64,000 nt of DNA from Chrysoporthe austroafricana (GCA_001051155.2 JYIP02000006.1:4154001-4218000), one strand, 5' to 3'; positions 34,454 to 44,882 are shown, counted from the first letter of the stretch. A program made the numbers and translations. The notes: a model not told the origin generated them from the letters alone.

Positions 34454-34986
34454 TTGCCCAGCCTTCTTCCAACCCCAACAAGCGTGCAGGACCTGCTTCT
34501 CAAGACTCATCCTTCAGATTCCCTAAGTCAACGCGTCGATGTTACTAAACGTCTAGCAACATCAGTTGGCTATGTCCAAGTCTGCCACTTCGTCTACAAG
34601 AACATCAGCTCTGAGGCTATCCTTGATTTCAGCCGAGCTCGTGCTCAATTACGTCCACGTTCCCGCTTGGATTCAGAAACGCAGGATGAACGCAAAGCCT
34701 AGGTGATAATGGTCTTTACCTTCATCATTATCCTCACTTGTCTCGTCAAGGCGCAAGTCATTACTGTAATTATATAACAGAGCACGATATTTATAGCCTT
34801 GGTGTCTGCTTATTGGAGACAGGTCTGTCGGTCAGCTTTGTTGACTATACAAGAGCCACCGCCGAGATGACAGCGAGGGTGTCACTCGCAGATGCTCTCA
34901 GCTTCTCGAAAAGCTTTAGCAATCTGGAGATGCTTCATGATACAAGCCTTGAGGGATACAGAAAGCTGACGGCATTGGCTGAATAG
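34454..34986 (+). pseudogene. relic of a HeLo-associated kinase-like (prion-inhibition family) gene
   Basis: Two frames carry adjacent pieces of one family. The frame at 34454-34702 reads TSVQDLLLKTHPSDSLSQRV, then RLATSVGYVQVCHFVYKN, matching the pattern 'LA.SV.YVH.F.FVHKNI.PE.IL' of the kinase-like domain joined to HeLo (HET-s/LopB) domains. After a stop, a different frame from about 34690 to 34986 gives DNGLYLHHYP...SRQG and ITEHDIYSLGVCLLETGL, matching the pattern 'LYRHP.RQG......HDIYSLGVCLLEIGLW.SF'. The HxN loop lacks a catalytic Asp, as is usual in this pseudokinase-like family. The block between the two pieces is degenerate, the frame changes, and the N-terminal half is missing. It is best explained as a decayed allorecognition-type gene. 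Confidence 0.65.
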
Positions 34987-35399
34987 ACCTTACCGGCACA
35001 TATTGGGGTGGGGGAAATGGAAAGAAAAAAAGGACACCCCCCTTCCCAATTACCATGACTCGCCTAACACAGTTAGACTACGACAAGGGGGGTTTCGGTA
35101 ACGCCATGGAGTCTCCAGCTACGCAAGGTGTTCCTGTTGGCGTTGCAGTGGGGATGGATTCTGATCGTGGTGAACGAATGTGATGTATGAATTTTCCAAC
35201 AGTTGGTGCATGACGATCTCGTGCAATTACTATGCAAAGCTGCCAATTTTGCTTAGTACGCTTAAGGCGAAGATTCAGTTACTTTTCAGTATCATGTGAG
35301 GCCATGCCTGGCCGCCGATAGTCTTGTCTCAATGCGTTCCTGTGGTGCGGCTTCCCAGCCTCCGAGCAACGGAAAAGTAAAGCAACGCACTGGTAATCT
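34987..35399. other. intergenic
   Basis: 3' side of the fasciclin gene and downstream of the relic. Nothing recognised. Confidence 0.45.
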
Positions 35400-36818
35400 C
35401 TACAGTTCAATCTCAACCTTCTTCGAATCGTTGCTATCCGTGGGCTCGTCGACGTAGTCAGCCAGCCTTTCCATAAGCTCTTCAACACTAATATCCTCGC
35501 CCAGCTCATCAGCATTCTCCCCCTTGTGCTTGTGAGGCGGGATGAGAACACGGCCAGGCAGGTGGACTACACCGTTCTTTGCAATGCTGTCTTGCACAGC
35601 GACTGGGATGTATCCGTTCAGCTTAATCCGGATGAGGCCGCCGAATCTGGCAACGTCAATGGCGATGTTCTTGTCGCCCAGCAACGTCGGGACGTCGAAG
35701 TGATAGTGTCCACGGCCAACATCGTCACGCGCGTGAGAGTCTGAGCTCGAGTAGTACGCGTCGGAGTAGACGACCTCGTTGGGGACGACGTGGTATTTGA
35801 GCAGGGCCTTGAGGTACCCGAGGCCCTTCTCCGTGTTGAAGAGGAAGGCATTCGCAACAGGGCCGAGCTTTGCAAAGGCCGAATTGTCAGGCGCGAAGAC
35901 GGTGCTACCGGTTAGTTTGATGCCGTGGATATAGCTCGTGAAGTTAGTCTTGTCGAAAGCCAGGAGCAGGGTCGAGAATCTGGACGGGAACAGTGAGAGT
36001 TCCCGGCCAACCAGAGGCGGGGGAACCAGGATACTCCTGACCGCATGGATGACACCATTCGTGGCTGGCTGTTGTTTCTGTGTTAGCATCGTCAATGTGG
36101 GATAGTAATGTGCAAAGACACGTACAATGTCGACAGCAACGACCTTGCTGTAGAAGTTAACCCTAAAACCCGACAAGAAGCCTATGCTGGTCCTCAGCCT
36201 CTGGGGCTTATCCCCAAGCAAAGGCTCATCCAGAGCAGTCGGCAGAGTGTGCGTGGTGATCACGCGACGGCCAGGGTACAGACCCAGTCCGATATGGTAC
36301 TTGAGAATCGCCTCGACGAACTCCTTAGGAGGCTTGTGGCCCTCGGGGATATTCTCAAAAGCCTGGTCAATGGGAACGAAAAGCGTGTGGTTCGCCGAGG
36401 TGCTGTTCAGCAGCTCAACAATATCCTCATGGCCGTCGACCAGCTCCTTGAACTTGGTCGTGTGCTTGCTCTTGCTAATGAGCTGATAGATGGTCTCCTT
36501 AGGCTTGTGCTTGTGGCCGCGGTGTGGCCTATCCATGGCGTCGATGCCATAATTCTCCTCTTCGTCGAAAAGAGACTCCAACTGAGTCTCAAACTTCCCC
36601 TTGATATCATGCACGGCATCTTCGAAGCCGGCCGACAGCGTGTCTACCACATCGTGAATCGAGGAAGTGACGGCGTCAGCTGATGGCAGCCAGTCCAGCC
36701 AAGATACGTCTTCCTGGCGCTGCTCCCCGTGGACGGGAAGCTGGGCAAATACTTGAGCGTCGGGGATGACGAAGCCACTGGCCAGAGCGGCGAACAGTAA
36801 CAACGCAGCAGTCTTCAT
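35400..36818 (-). CDS. secreted protein with two fasciclin (FAS1) domains
   Basis: Minus strand, exons 36818-36126 and 36068-35400 with a 57-nt intron (donor GTACGT, branch GCTAAC, acceptor AACAACAG), 453 residues. The intron length is a multiple of three and has no stop, so the unspliced frame is also open; splicing restores the usual FAS1 phrase VVAVDI-PATNGVIHAV. The open frame extends upstream to a TTG at 36896, but ATG 36818 starts a clear signal peptide (MKTAALLLFAALASG). FAS1 domain 1 spans about residues 105-275 (ETIYQLISKSK, HTLFVPIDQAF, KYHIG, NGVIHAV) and domain 2 about 285-420 (STVFAPDNSAFAKL, LKYHVVPNEVVYSD, NGVVHLPGRVLIPP). Such proteins are extracellular or wall adhesion proteins. 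No GPI signal is evident because the C-terminus is acidic. Confidence 0.9.
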   Translation of the reverse strand: MKTAALLLFAALASGFVIPDAQVFAQLPVHGEQRQEDVSWLDWLPSADAVTSSIHDVVDTLSAGFEDAVHDIKGKFETQLESLFDEEENYGIDAMDRPHRGHKHKPKETIYQLISKSKHTTKFKELVDGHEDIVELLNSTSANHTLFVPIDQAFENIPEGHKPPKEFVEAILKYHIGLGLYPGRRVITTHTLPTALDEPLLGDKPQRLRTSIGFLSGFRVNFYSKVVAVDIVRVFAHYYPTLTMLTQKQQPATNGVIHAVRSILVPPPLVGRELSLFPSRFSTLLLAFDKTNFTSYIHGIKLTGSTVFAPDNSAFAKLGPVANAFLFNTEKGLGYLKALLKYHVVPNEVVYSDAYYSSSDSHARDDVGRGHYHFDVPTLLGDKNIAIDVARFGGLIRIKLNGYIPVAVQDSIAKNGVVHLPGRVLIPPHKHKGENADELGEDISVEELMERLADYVDEPTDSNDSKKVEIEL

Positions 36819-37862
36819 TTTGATGAACAGGCTGTCTGAGATGGAACGTCTGTTGAGGGGCAACGAAGATGGAGAGAGGAGTAAACGCGTCGCCAAGATC
36901 CCTGTGGAAAGTCAAATAAAGAACTAATTGTATGTTGTAGGGGTGGTCTGCCTCAATGGTCTGACATGTGTGAGGTGACGTCAGGGGCAATTGCAGCCGT
37001 GCGTTCCGGGAGGATCACTATGGTAACTCGCCGGTGAAGGTGTTCAGCGCTTCGACCGGTGTGCTCGCTCAAGGTTTGAGGATCACAGAATATTTGAGAA
37101 GCAGCCACGCCGATGAGCAGTCTTGATCCTTTTACCATCACGCCTATTGACACATCAAAGAAGCAATGATTGCATCACTCTAGGTATCCGTGAGTCGTCA
37201 TCGTTTCATCTGTCGAGCCATGCGATTGGAGTTGAGCAACCAGAGCTAACCACCGCCACATACACTCGGGGTGATGAATAGCCCGGCCCCGACGCTGCCC
37301 AGCACCCTTTGTGGTATCTCCCATGCTAGATTCTCGTTATAGTGCCTGTCAGCACTGCATGGGTTTTGGACGCCTCACTCCTTCGCATACGCATTCGTAG
37401 CTCTTCTGGCTGCCTCGGCGCTGTGCAGCCAGTCCTTAGTTGCCGAAGCCAGATACCAGGCGATCTGCTTGCGCCATCACTGCTTCATAAAGCCCTTGAG
37501 AATAAGAGACCTTGTTATAATGTCATGATGGCACCAAACCTCCTAATCGAAAACTGGTGGTATTCAGCTCCGGTACGACCGTAGTGCTTACAGCAATCTC
37601 TAGGCTATTTCAAAGTGCCGTTGTATAACTCGGGCATCATCTCTCATACACAATTGGCGCTGTATTCCTTGAAATTGCGTGGCTCTCCTCGAAGTTAATG
37701 TGCCGACATTCGTGAACTTTACTCGGCTATGTTTCTGTTAGGGAGACTGTGATCTCCCAATTCTTCATCAAGCGTTCAACAAGTGAGTCGGGAAACGAGG
37801 CTGCGTGATCTAAGCTCTCGGAGTTGTCTAAATCTGGGTCTATCAAGGCAAGACATCTCTTC
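36819..37862. other. intergenic, 1.0 kb
   Basis: Promoter of the fasciclin gene (-) on the left and 3' side of the HD gene on the right. No gene seen. Confidence 0.5.
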
Positions 37863-38585
37863 TTATAGTAGCTCTTCGTTCTCACTCTCCCACCAGACCT
37901 TGAACACCTTTAGCCGCTCCGTGCGCTCTTTCGCAAGTCTTCTTCCCGTGCCTGTCTTCATCATGTCGTGCAGGGTCTCGAGCTTCTCCCCGAAGTGCTC
38001 GATGGCGCCATCCAGCCCGTTCTCCCTCCCCTTGGCCCCTGTGTAGGCAAAGCACCTCGCGATGCCCACAGCCCCGATGGCATCCAGCCGGTCCGCGTCC
38101 TGTACGATGGCCAGCTCCGGTATCGCATCAATCTTGTCCAGAATTCTCTGGGGATCTTTCTTCTCGGTGGAGAAGGACACGTGTAGGACGAGATCTTGGA
38201 CTCGGTCCGCCAGTTCCGCCTGGGCTCCTCTCTCACGGAGGATGCTACGGACTAGGGTGGTGGGGTCTTGGCCAGGCTGTAGGTATTTTTTGTCGCCAAC
38301 GTCGTGAAGAAGGGCTCCGAGGATGACAAGGACCTCATCATACCGAGCCGTGGCTGAGTTCTGTGTTGGAGCGGCGTGTATCTGCTGGGCCTCTTCTTCT
38401 TTCAGGATGAGCCTTGCCAGGCCCAAAACCCTCCGGATGTGCTTATAATCGTGTGATGCATCGTAGTGAGACATGTACTCCTCAACGTACTCCTCGACAC
38501 GGGCGATCAGCTGTGTATGTGCTGCATTGTTGCCGTGTGCCGTCTGTGGCTGGCCCGTGGGTTGAATCGCACCGGACGTCATCAT
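37863..38585 (-). CDS. HD-domain phosphohydrolase
   Basis: Single exon, 240 residues from ATG 38585. The open frame runs further up to a GTG at 38705, but no ATG lies in that part; the next codon after 38585 is also ATG. The HD metal site is intact: His45 (ASHDYKH), His94-Asp95 (LLHDVGD) and Asp165 (QDADRLDAIGAVGI). The layout and the C-terminal FxWWxSENEE region fit the YedJ-like, uncharacterised HD hydrolases shared by bacteria and fungi. The enzyme should hydrolyse a phosphate ester of a nucleotide or similar compound using divalent metal; the substrate is unknown. Probably cytosolic, with no signal or membrane segment. Confidence 0.88.
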   Translation of the reverse strand: MMTSGAIQPTGQPQTAHGNNAAHTQLIARVEEYVEEYMSHYDASHDYKHIRRVLGLARLILKEEEAQQIHAAPTQNSATARYDEVLVILGALLHDVGDKKYLQPGQDPTTLVRSILRERGAQAELADRVQDLVLHVSFSTEKKDPQRILDKIDAIPELAIVQDADRLDAIGAVGIARCFAYTGAKGRENGLDGAIEHFGEKLETLHDMMKTGTGRRLAKERTERLKVFKVWWESENEELL

Positions 38586-39064
38586 TTGCCACTCTGCCCA
38601 GCTCCAGGTCTGGCTTCCACAGTCCGAGTCTTCTGTATCACGTCTGATGATGCCGGCGCAGGTAGATTTTTGGTGTGATGAGCTTGCTCGGACGCGTGGA
38701 TGCACAGGAGAGCCGCAGGCAAGAGCCTAGACGCGTCAAACCTGCAGTCGGTAGATTCTGCGACGTTCCAGTCTCGTAACCCTGAACCAAACCCTGAACC
38801 AAACCCTGAACGGTCTGGGCCTCCCTGCTCGAGCTCGTTGTTTTCAACCCAGCTGGTGTCACATTTAATAAAAGAATATTTACTTCCTACAGCCAAGGGG
38901 ACAAGATGACCCATGATTTCGTGAGAGAGACTCCTTGAGATGGACGGCGTCTCTGCTTTATCTGCCTTTCCCCAATTCTTCCGCAACCTCACATCCATCT
39001 CATACCTAGGGAGAGCCTCATTAACCCGGCGCCCCCATACTTCCGCTTAAAACTTTCATTCCCC
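38586..39064. other. intergenic
   Basis: Between the HD gene start and the 3' end of the DUF1989 gene, so promoter of the former. It includes the 12-bp repeat at 38780-38811. Confidence 0.5.
38780..38811. repeat. 12-bp tandem repeat, telomere-like
   Basis: CCCTGAACCAAA occurs twice and is followed by a partial third copy (CCCTGAAC). It resembles, but is not, the fungal telomere unit CCCTAA. It lies about 200 bp upstream of the HD gene start. Confidence 0.7.
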
Positions 39065-40208
39065 CTACGCCTTAGACATAGCTTCGTGTTCGCCCATCGG
39101 CACTTGCATCCCGTGTCTGTTCTGGTACCTGGACACCTCGGCTGGCTTCCAGCCTCCCCTCGAGAGTAGTTCCTTGTCGTCCAGCTGGAAGACCTCGACC
39201 TTCAGCGGCCGGCAGCACTTGATCATCTCCTTCTCGCTGTCACTTCCGAAACCCCACAGCGACAGGTCACCGCCGGGACAAGTGCCTTTGTCGGCATAAA
39301 GTCAGCTCTCCAAGATCTCCGTCGCAGAGGCGGCAGGTGTACATACTCAGCGCCATCAAGACGTCCTGCTCTGCTAGGAACTCGATGTAGTCCCCAGCCT
39401 GCGCAGGGCAAGGGCTCATGAAGTACCGCCCCTTCTCATCCAGGCCGGTGACCTGGAACAGGTTGAGCACGTCGTGAACGTCCGACTCGCTCAGCCCGAA
39501 GGCCAGGACGGCGCGGGTCAGGTTCGAGTGGCAGTGGAAGTCGTACGTCTGGCCGGACAGCACGGTGTTGATGTACGGATCGCAGCGCGTGCCGAGCAGG
39601 TCGTGCACGCGGCCCCCGTGCTCGTCCACCCCGTACCACGAGAGGCTGTCGGCGATGATAGTGACCAGCGGGCGCATGTACGGCAGACACGACCACAGCC
39701 TGTCGTGGGTCGTCACGTGAGACGCGTGAAGCTGTTTGGTACGGCTGGCCCAGAAGCGCTCGCGGGGGTTGTGGGCGTTCCAGATGTTGAGGTCGCCTGT
39801 GCCGAAGGTCCGTCAGCTTCCATGCCGAGAACACCCAGTCTTATTCTCCTCTTGGCCACTTTGGTGTCAAGGGTGGCCTGGGAGTAAAAGCACCCTCGTT
39901 TGGCGGGGTTTCCAAGACTCTCCGGGAGAAGCTGCCTGTATGGTTCGGTTTCGCTCACCTACTTGAGGACCCTCTGGGGTGCTGATCCTGACGATGGATC
40001 CTGCCGGAGCCTTCCAGGCCCTACCAGAGCGGATTGGCAGGGTGAACCCCTCAACAAGCTTCCGCGGCGCCTTTTGCACGCTGTTGTAGAGCTCATGGTC
40101 CACGGTCAGAGGCGAACCTGCGAGTGGCAGATAGGCCGGCACCGGCGTGGGGACCGGCTTCCTCGACCGGAGGCGCTCTGCGGCGTCTGTGGTTGTGTTG
40201 TTGTCCAT
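39065..40208 (-). CDS. DUF1989 (urea carboxylase-associated) family protein
   Basis: Three exons on the minus strand: 40208-39959, 39796-39347 and 39285-39065, 306 residues, phases closing (donors GTGAGC and GTATGT, acceptors GCACAG and ACAAAG). The family core is clear: SGRAWKAPAGSIVRISTPEGPQVGDLNIWN, DRLWSCLPYMRPLVTIIADSL, GTRCDPYIN, FHCHSNLTRAV, DVLNLFQVTG, CPAQAGDYIEFLAEQDVLMALSTCPGGD. Bacterial relatives are encoded with urea carboxylase or guanidine degradation genes; in fungi the role is not settled and the protein is usually annotated only by family. Conserved Cys and His residues suggest metal binding. There is no urea carboxylase gene in this window. Soluble, no targeting signal seen. 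Confidence 0.88.
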
Positions 40209-40689
40209 GCTGAAACGTTGCAAGAATTCGGAGAGGGGCCACACGGGCACTTCAGAGTTGAAGAGTGAATACTAGACGAGAGTCAAGTCGCCCAGATCAG
40301 ATGCGTGGGGCATGTTGACACAGAGAAACAGAATCTCCACCGCTTTAGAACCGGCACGATCATCGGGGTGCTGCAGAGCCCTGGCAATGTATGGATCGCT
40401 TGACGATTGATTACTCATGGCATCAACATCTCACAAATGGCCTAAAACTGAGGATATTAGCCGCGCCGCCATTCTTTCTATATCTGGAGCTTCAAACCAT
40501 GACCTATAGAGCAAGCTCAGGCTGATTTGTAGTGGCAGAACTAGGGCTAGGGCCTACATGATGGTGTTATACTGCTCGTTAGTGAGCCTACATGGAGGCG
40601 ATCGAAATGCAAATCGTTCCCACACCAGAGGGCTGCACCGCATCCAGGCCAGGGTTGTAAAGAAAACAAAAGGTCTGCCTGAAAAGACA
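40209..40689. other. intergenic
   Basis: Promoter of the DUF1989 gene and 3' side of the HET gene. Nothing else seen. Confidence 0.5.
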
Positions 40690-42631
40690 TTAAACAATTT
40701 CAAAAACCTTTTCAACTCCTGCTTCCGCTGATTCGACTACGCTCCCATTCATGATCCCATGCACATAGCACTCTCCAACAAGCAAATACTTGCTTCCCCA
40801 CGGCCGCAGGCAAAATGGCATTTTACCCCCTAGGAAAACACACACCACGTCCCCGGGCTCCATCACCTTCGGCCCCAAGACGTAGTATCCGTGGCTGGTC
40901 CTGGCAAACAGGCGGTTGCTTGATGCCCCGTTGGCGGCGCGAGCCCACTTGGCTTCATTTACCCCCTCCGCTAGGTCCTGCAGCTCCTTCGAAACGGTAT
41001 ATGTCTTCCCGGCTGCTGCGCGCACTAGGTATGCCGCGCCGTACGCGAACCACTTCCGTTTGGGTACGGACTCGTAGGCCTCACTGTCCTGCCACGCGAC
41101 AGCGACGCAGGCGTTGCTGAGGGCCTGAACATACGCAAAAACAGCGCTTTCTTCCAGTTCCTCTCCCGTCCATTCCACCCTGGCTTCTCCGCCCCGGCAC
41201 GCGCGAGCAGCCGGATGATATTTGGTGGCTAGGTCAAAATCGGAGTGGCCACACACGTCGCGCCAGATCTGCCCGATGGCCGCGGGCCACTGGGATCCCT
41301 TGACGTGAAACTCGCGCTGGCGAAAGGGCTTGGAGCACGCGGCTACGGTGTCAATGAGCACTCCTTTGATTCGAAGAGTCCTAGAAGAGCTATCCAGCTT
41401 GAGCACTGGAGGGGTGACTCCACCGGCTCGGTGCGGGCTGGTAGGTTCCGAGAGAATGTGCGACTGATAAATGCGCCAATCCGGAGTCCACGAGGGCATC
41501 TTGTTGGGCGATATCGTGGAGTATTCTCTGGAGAACTCCATTACATCCTGTCCGGACGGGAGGCTCTCATGCTGGACTGAGGCAAGGGTCAACAGAGAGC
41601 CTTTATCGCCTCGAAGACCTCTTTCTGCCACGTCGATGTAGACCTCTTCCGACGTCTTCGTACAGTCGGCCTTCAAACTTCTGAGCTCTTCATTCGGACC
41701 GTCGCGTATCGAGTAGTGGCCCAGCATGGCAAAGACCTTGTCCCTTGGGTCCGAGGCCACTAGGTGCCTAGAGCGGTGCAGTTCGTAAAGGAAGCTAAAT
41801 CGATTGGCGTGGCGAGATGTCTTGTCGGGCTCGATGAACCGACGGTACATGTACTTTATCTTAGGCGTCTGAATGTCCAAGTCCTTGCGCAGGTGGTGAT
41901 AATCGGTCAGCGCTTTGCAGACCGAGTGCAGAAGCTCCCACTCAATTTTCGCCTCACCCCAGAAGAGCGTGGCCGGCGCTTTTGTACCGATCTCTTGAAC
42001 TACCCATGAACGGGTAAACTAGAAAGATTTGTGAGAAATGGCCTTCGGGGTAGGGTTGGACTTCTACACTTGCCCACGGAAGCCCCGTTAGTTCTCTGAG
42101 CGGAAACCAATCATCTCGAGACTGAGGAAGACGTCGCAAGTTTTCAGAGCGGTTACAATCAGGAACCACGCGCATTCGTCCGTCCGCAAACGTGGCGGCG
42201 AGATCGTTTATCAAGCGGACTGCGGCTTCCGCAACCCCCTTCTCGTCCTCGCCCAGCCAGACCAATACGTGGCTCGCGTTGCGGTAGATTACGTCCATCA
42301 TGGGAATCTGTATACTCTTTTCCTCATCATTGTCCTGGTCAATGCAAATCTGGTCGGCCCACAGCCGCCTCGGCCGGTCGAGATGTCGGAGCCGCCTCAG
42401 TGCCCCGTATAAGCTCGCCGTGACTCGCATGTCGGCGCCATCGCATACAAAGGGCCGCGATTTTGAGCGGTCCCCCCAGACGTATGAGATGGCCTCGTAC
42501 TCGTCCGCCCTGCTGTCAATGCTCATAGGCTCCAGTTCGCCCTGGAGCACATCGCCTGGAGCACCCGGATACAGGGTGAGAATCCTGATGGAGCGATCAT
42601 CTGGCAAGCGAGGATAAGCGTAGTTTCCCAT
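40690..42631 (-). CDS. heterokaryon incompatibility (HET) domain protein
   Basis: Two exons on the minus strand, 42631-42074 and 42018-40690, 628 residues. The HET domain is at about residues 15-215 with its three blocks: YEAISYVWGD, RRLWADQICIDQDNDEEK...VIYRNASHVLVWLG, and after the splice PW-FTRSWVVQE. The best-fitting intron uses a GC donor (GCAAGT) with acceptor TTTCTAG, since this joins Trp to Phe as the family requires; a GTAGAA donor six bases on would insert Ala-Ser instead. The open frame extends to TTG 42667, but the first ATG is 42631. The C-terminal part has the usual DPRDKVFAMLG motif and LLVGECYVHGIMNG end. HET-domain proteins can trigger cell death on recognition of non-self; no extra NACHT, WD or ankyrin part is fused here. 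It is divergent from the RelA/SpoT gene (643 bp between ATGs). Confidence 0.9.
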
Positions 42632-43273
42632 GTTCGTTGAATTCTCGGTTTCTTTGCGTCTCTCCAAACTTGCGTGGGCTCTTGCGCGCGTGAGCGCTTG
42701 TAGAGGTCTTCTGATCCACCTCCACTTTCAGCTGATAAGCAGGAGGCTCTTTTGGAAGATTACATACCGCACCGTGGCTTAGTTGATACCAGGATTATCG
42801 TCCTCATAAGGCTCTGTGTGGATCTGCCATGGTGTAGTGAGAAGCGATAGGATTGGTGGTAACAATCCAGCGCACCAGATATGGCAGATTGATCTGTAAA
42901 GAAAATAGAGGCTGAGCTCCGCAAAACCCTGCTTTCGGTCTAGGCATAGCAGGCAACCATCCATCTTTAGTTTTCCTCGGCAGTCTTTTGGGGCCGTTTC
43001 GCCTATTTTGCTCCGACAATCCCCTTAAGCAGCCGAGCGACTGTACCATAGCATAGTGACAACCCTGTTCAGGTCAACATCGGCCTTCATCTGCATATCA
43101 CACTGGGCCCACTCTTAGACTATCATTAACAAGAGAAAACGGCGACGGTATCATGAGCTCGGCGCCATCGCATATGTTTGAGCTCGCGACTGTTGCATAA
43201 TTTGGTATCGTTCCCTTTCGCCCTTTGTTATATTTAACGAACCTCACGGTCGATCTCGTCGTCGCAAGAGAAA
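42632..43273. other. divergent promoter region between HET and RelA/SpoT genes
   Basis: 642 bp between two start codons on opposite strands, so probably a shared regulatory region. No gene-sized frame and no obvious repeat. Confidence 0.55.
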
Positions 43274-44704
43274 ATGGAGGTTGAAGACAAGGAATTCAAG
43301 CAGCTGCTGGATAAGTTTGCGGATGAACACAGCAGTCGAACGCGGAGTCTCGAGGCGCACATGAATGAAGCCAAGAGAATCATCGAGAGCGAGATGGATG
43401 TGCGACACGCACCCATCTCGGCCAGACTTAAGGACAGAGAGAAAGCCTTGAAGACGCTCAAGCGGCGGCAGGAGGACCGCAAGAAGCTGCAGGAGCTGAA
43501 GGGGCTGGTCAAGAAGCGCGGCTCCGAGTCGTGGGAACAGTACTGCAAGGAGTGGAACATGGTGGACAAGACGCGCGAGGCCGAGCCATTCGAGTCAGTC
43601 GACGAGATGTTCGACGCCATGCATGACCTCGCCGGCATCCGCGTGTCGGTCTACTTCCCGGACGACGTGCCGAAAGTGATCGACTTCCTCCGAGAGCGGT
43701 TCAAGATCATCGAGGGGCCCAGCCGCAAAGGGGGGCTGGCGCGCGAGTTTCAAAAGATCCGCAAGCTCGTAGAGCGCCAGCGCCAGGCGCTCGATGACAG
43801 TGATGATGAAGCCGAGGACGTTGAGCGCATGGACGCGACCAGCTCTGATCCCGAGTCGCCGTTTGGCGGGTACAAGGCCACACACATGGTGGTCCGGAAC
43901 CAGGACGATTTTGACGCCCACGCACGCGGTGATCCTACCGTTAATATCGAAGTCCAGATAGGCAGCATCATCATGCATGCGTGGTCTGACATCGAGCACG
44001 ACATCTTGTATAAACCGTTCGATACGGGCGAAGTGTCCCCCGATGTGATCCGCATGCTGGGCCTGATCAACGGCATCGTCATGACGGGCGAGGTGGCGCT
44101 CCAGCAGCTCGCAGCCGTGGCAGCTGCCCAGACCACTCGCGAGGCCGAGGACCGCACACAAAAAGCCATCGGCTGGGCGTACATGACGCCATGGCTCGAC
44201 AAATACTTCATGGACCGCAAGATAGCCCTGCCGTCCAAGAACCAGTGGCTGGCAACACGCTACCTGTTCGAGATCCTCAGTGCCACCAACCAGCAGACGT
44301 ACGGCAGGTTAGAGGAGCTTCTGGACGAAATGAAGCCGATGCCTGAAGAGCATCTGCCTATCATGATCCTACAGCACCTTGGCCGGAACACATACCCCTT
44401 TAGAGAACTTCCGTTCCAAGCACCACCCACAGAGGCTGCCGCTTGGAGCGCGCGATACTGGGCTACGTGTCTCATAAACACGTTAAATCTGGCCACATAC
44501 ATGCACAAGCGGTCTGTCGTGTTCGAAGATATGGAGGCCCATGCTGAGAAGACGTTGGGTACTAATGACTACCCAACGTTCGCCGAGCTTCTCGACGTCT
44601 TGCACCCGACCAAGCTACTGCGTCGACACGATCGCGAGGGCGTCATCGTCGAGTTTTGCAGAACAATGCTACAGACAAGTTGTAAGACGCTGTTCCCCAA
44701 ATGA
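43274..44704 (+). CDS. RelA/SpoT-domain protein (putative nucleotide pyrophosphokinase)
   Basis: Intronless, 476 residues from ATG 43274. Residues 1-105 form a charged helical lead, probably coiled coil. The RelA_SpoT synthetase-type domain runs from about 105 to 250: DLAGIRVSVYF (Asp118, Arg123) matches the D-x-x-G-x-R metal/nucleotide motif, GGYKATHMVV (200-207) matches the G-Y-x-x-x-H substrate motif, and VNIEVQIGSIIMHAWSDIEHDILYK (Glu226, His241) matches the E-V-Q-I...W-x-x-x-E-H signature. An acidic insert (SDDEAEDVE) lies inside the domain. The C-terminal 220 residues are helical and have no known match. There is no HD hydrolase or TGS/ACT domain, so it resembles small alarmone synthetases or toxSAS-type toxins rather than long Rel. 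The product (pppGpp, ppApp or tRNA modification) is unknown in fungi. The next gene is on the same strand 178 bp downstream. Confidence 0.85.
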   Translation: MEVEDKEFKQLLDKFADEHSSRTRSLEAHMNEAKRIIESEMDVRHAPISARLKDREKALKTLKRRQEDRKKLQELKGLVKKRGSESWEQYCKEWNMVDKTREAEPFESVDEMFDAMHDLAGIRVSVYFPDDVPKVIDFLRERFKIIEGPSRKGGLAREFQKIRKLVERQRQALDDSDDEAEDVERMDATSSDPESPFGGYKATHMVVRNQDDFDAHARGDPTVNIEVQIGSIIMHAWSDIEHDILYKPFDTGEVSPDVIRMLGLINGIVMTGEVALQQLAAVAAAQTTREAEDRTQKAIGWAYMTPWLDKYFMDRKIALPSKNQWLATRYLFEILSATNQQTYGRLEELLDEMKPMPEEHLPIMILQHLGRNTYPFRELPFQAPPTEAAAWSARYWATCLINTLNLATYMHKRSVVFEDMEAHAEKTLGTNDYPTFAELLDVLHPTKLLRRHDREGVIVEFCRTMLQTSCKTLFPK

Positions 44705-44882
44705 CTTGGCTATTTCCTCTTACCAGACTTTCGCTCTTCCTCCTTCACACTTTTTTCTTTTCTCTTTTTAGTTTTCTTTTTGTTCTTTTTTTGTTTCTTT
44801 CTTTTCTTTATGTCTCTCCCGTCCCATCCTCTATACACTAACATGGCCCGTAGTCGAGGAAGAATCGCTTAGTTTGGCGGCC

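Noticed and set aside
36819..36896. N-terminal extension of the fasciclin protein from TTG 36896
   Set aside because: Not an ATG, and it would place 26 residues before the signal peptide.
38586..38705. N-terminal extension of the HD protein from GTG 38705
   Set aside because: There is no ATG in the extension, and the HD fold is complete without it.
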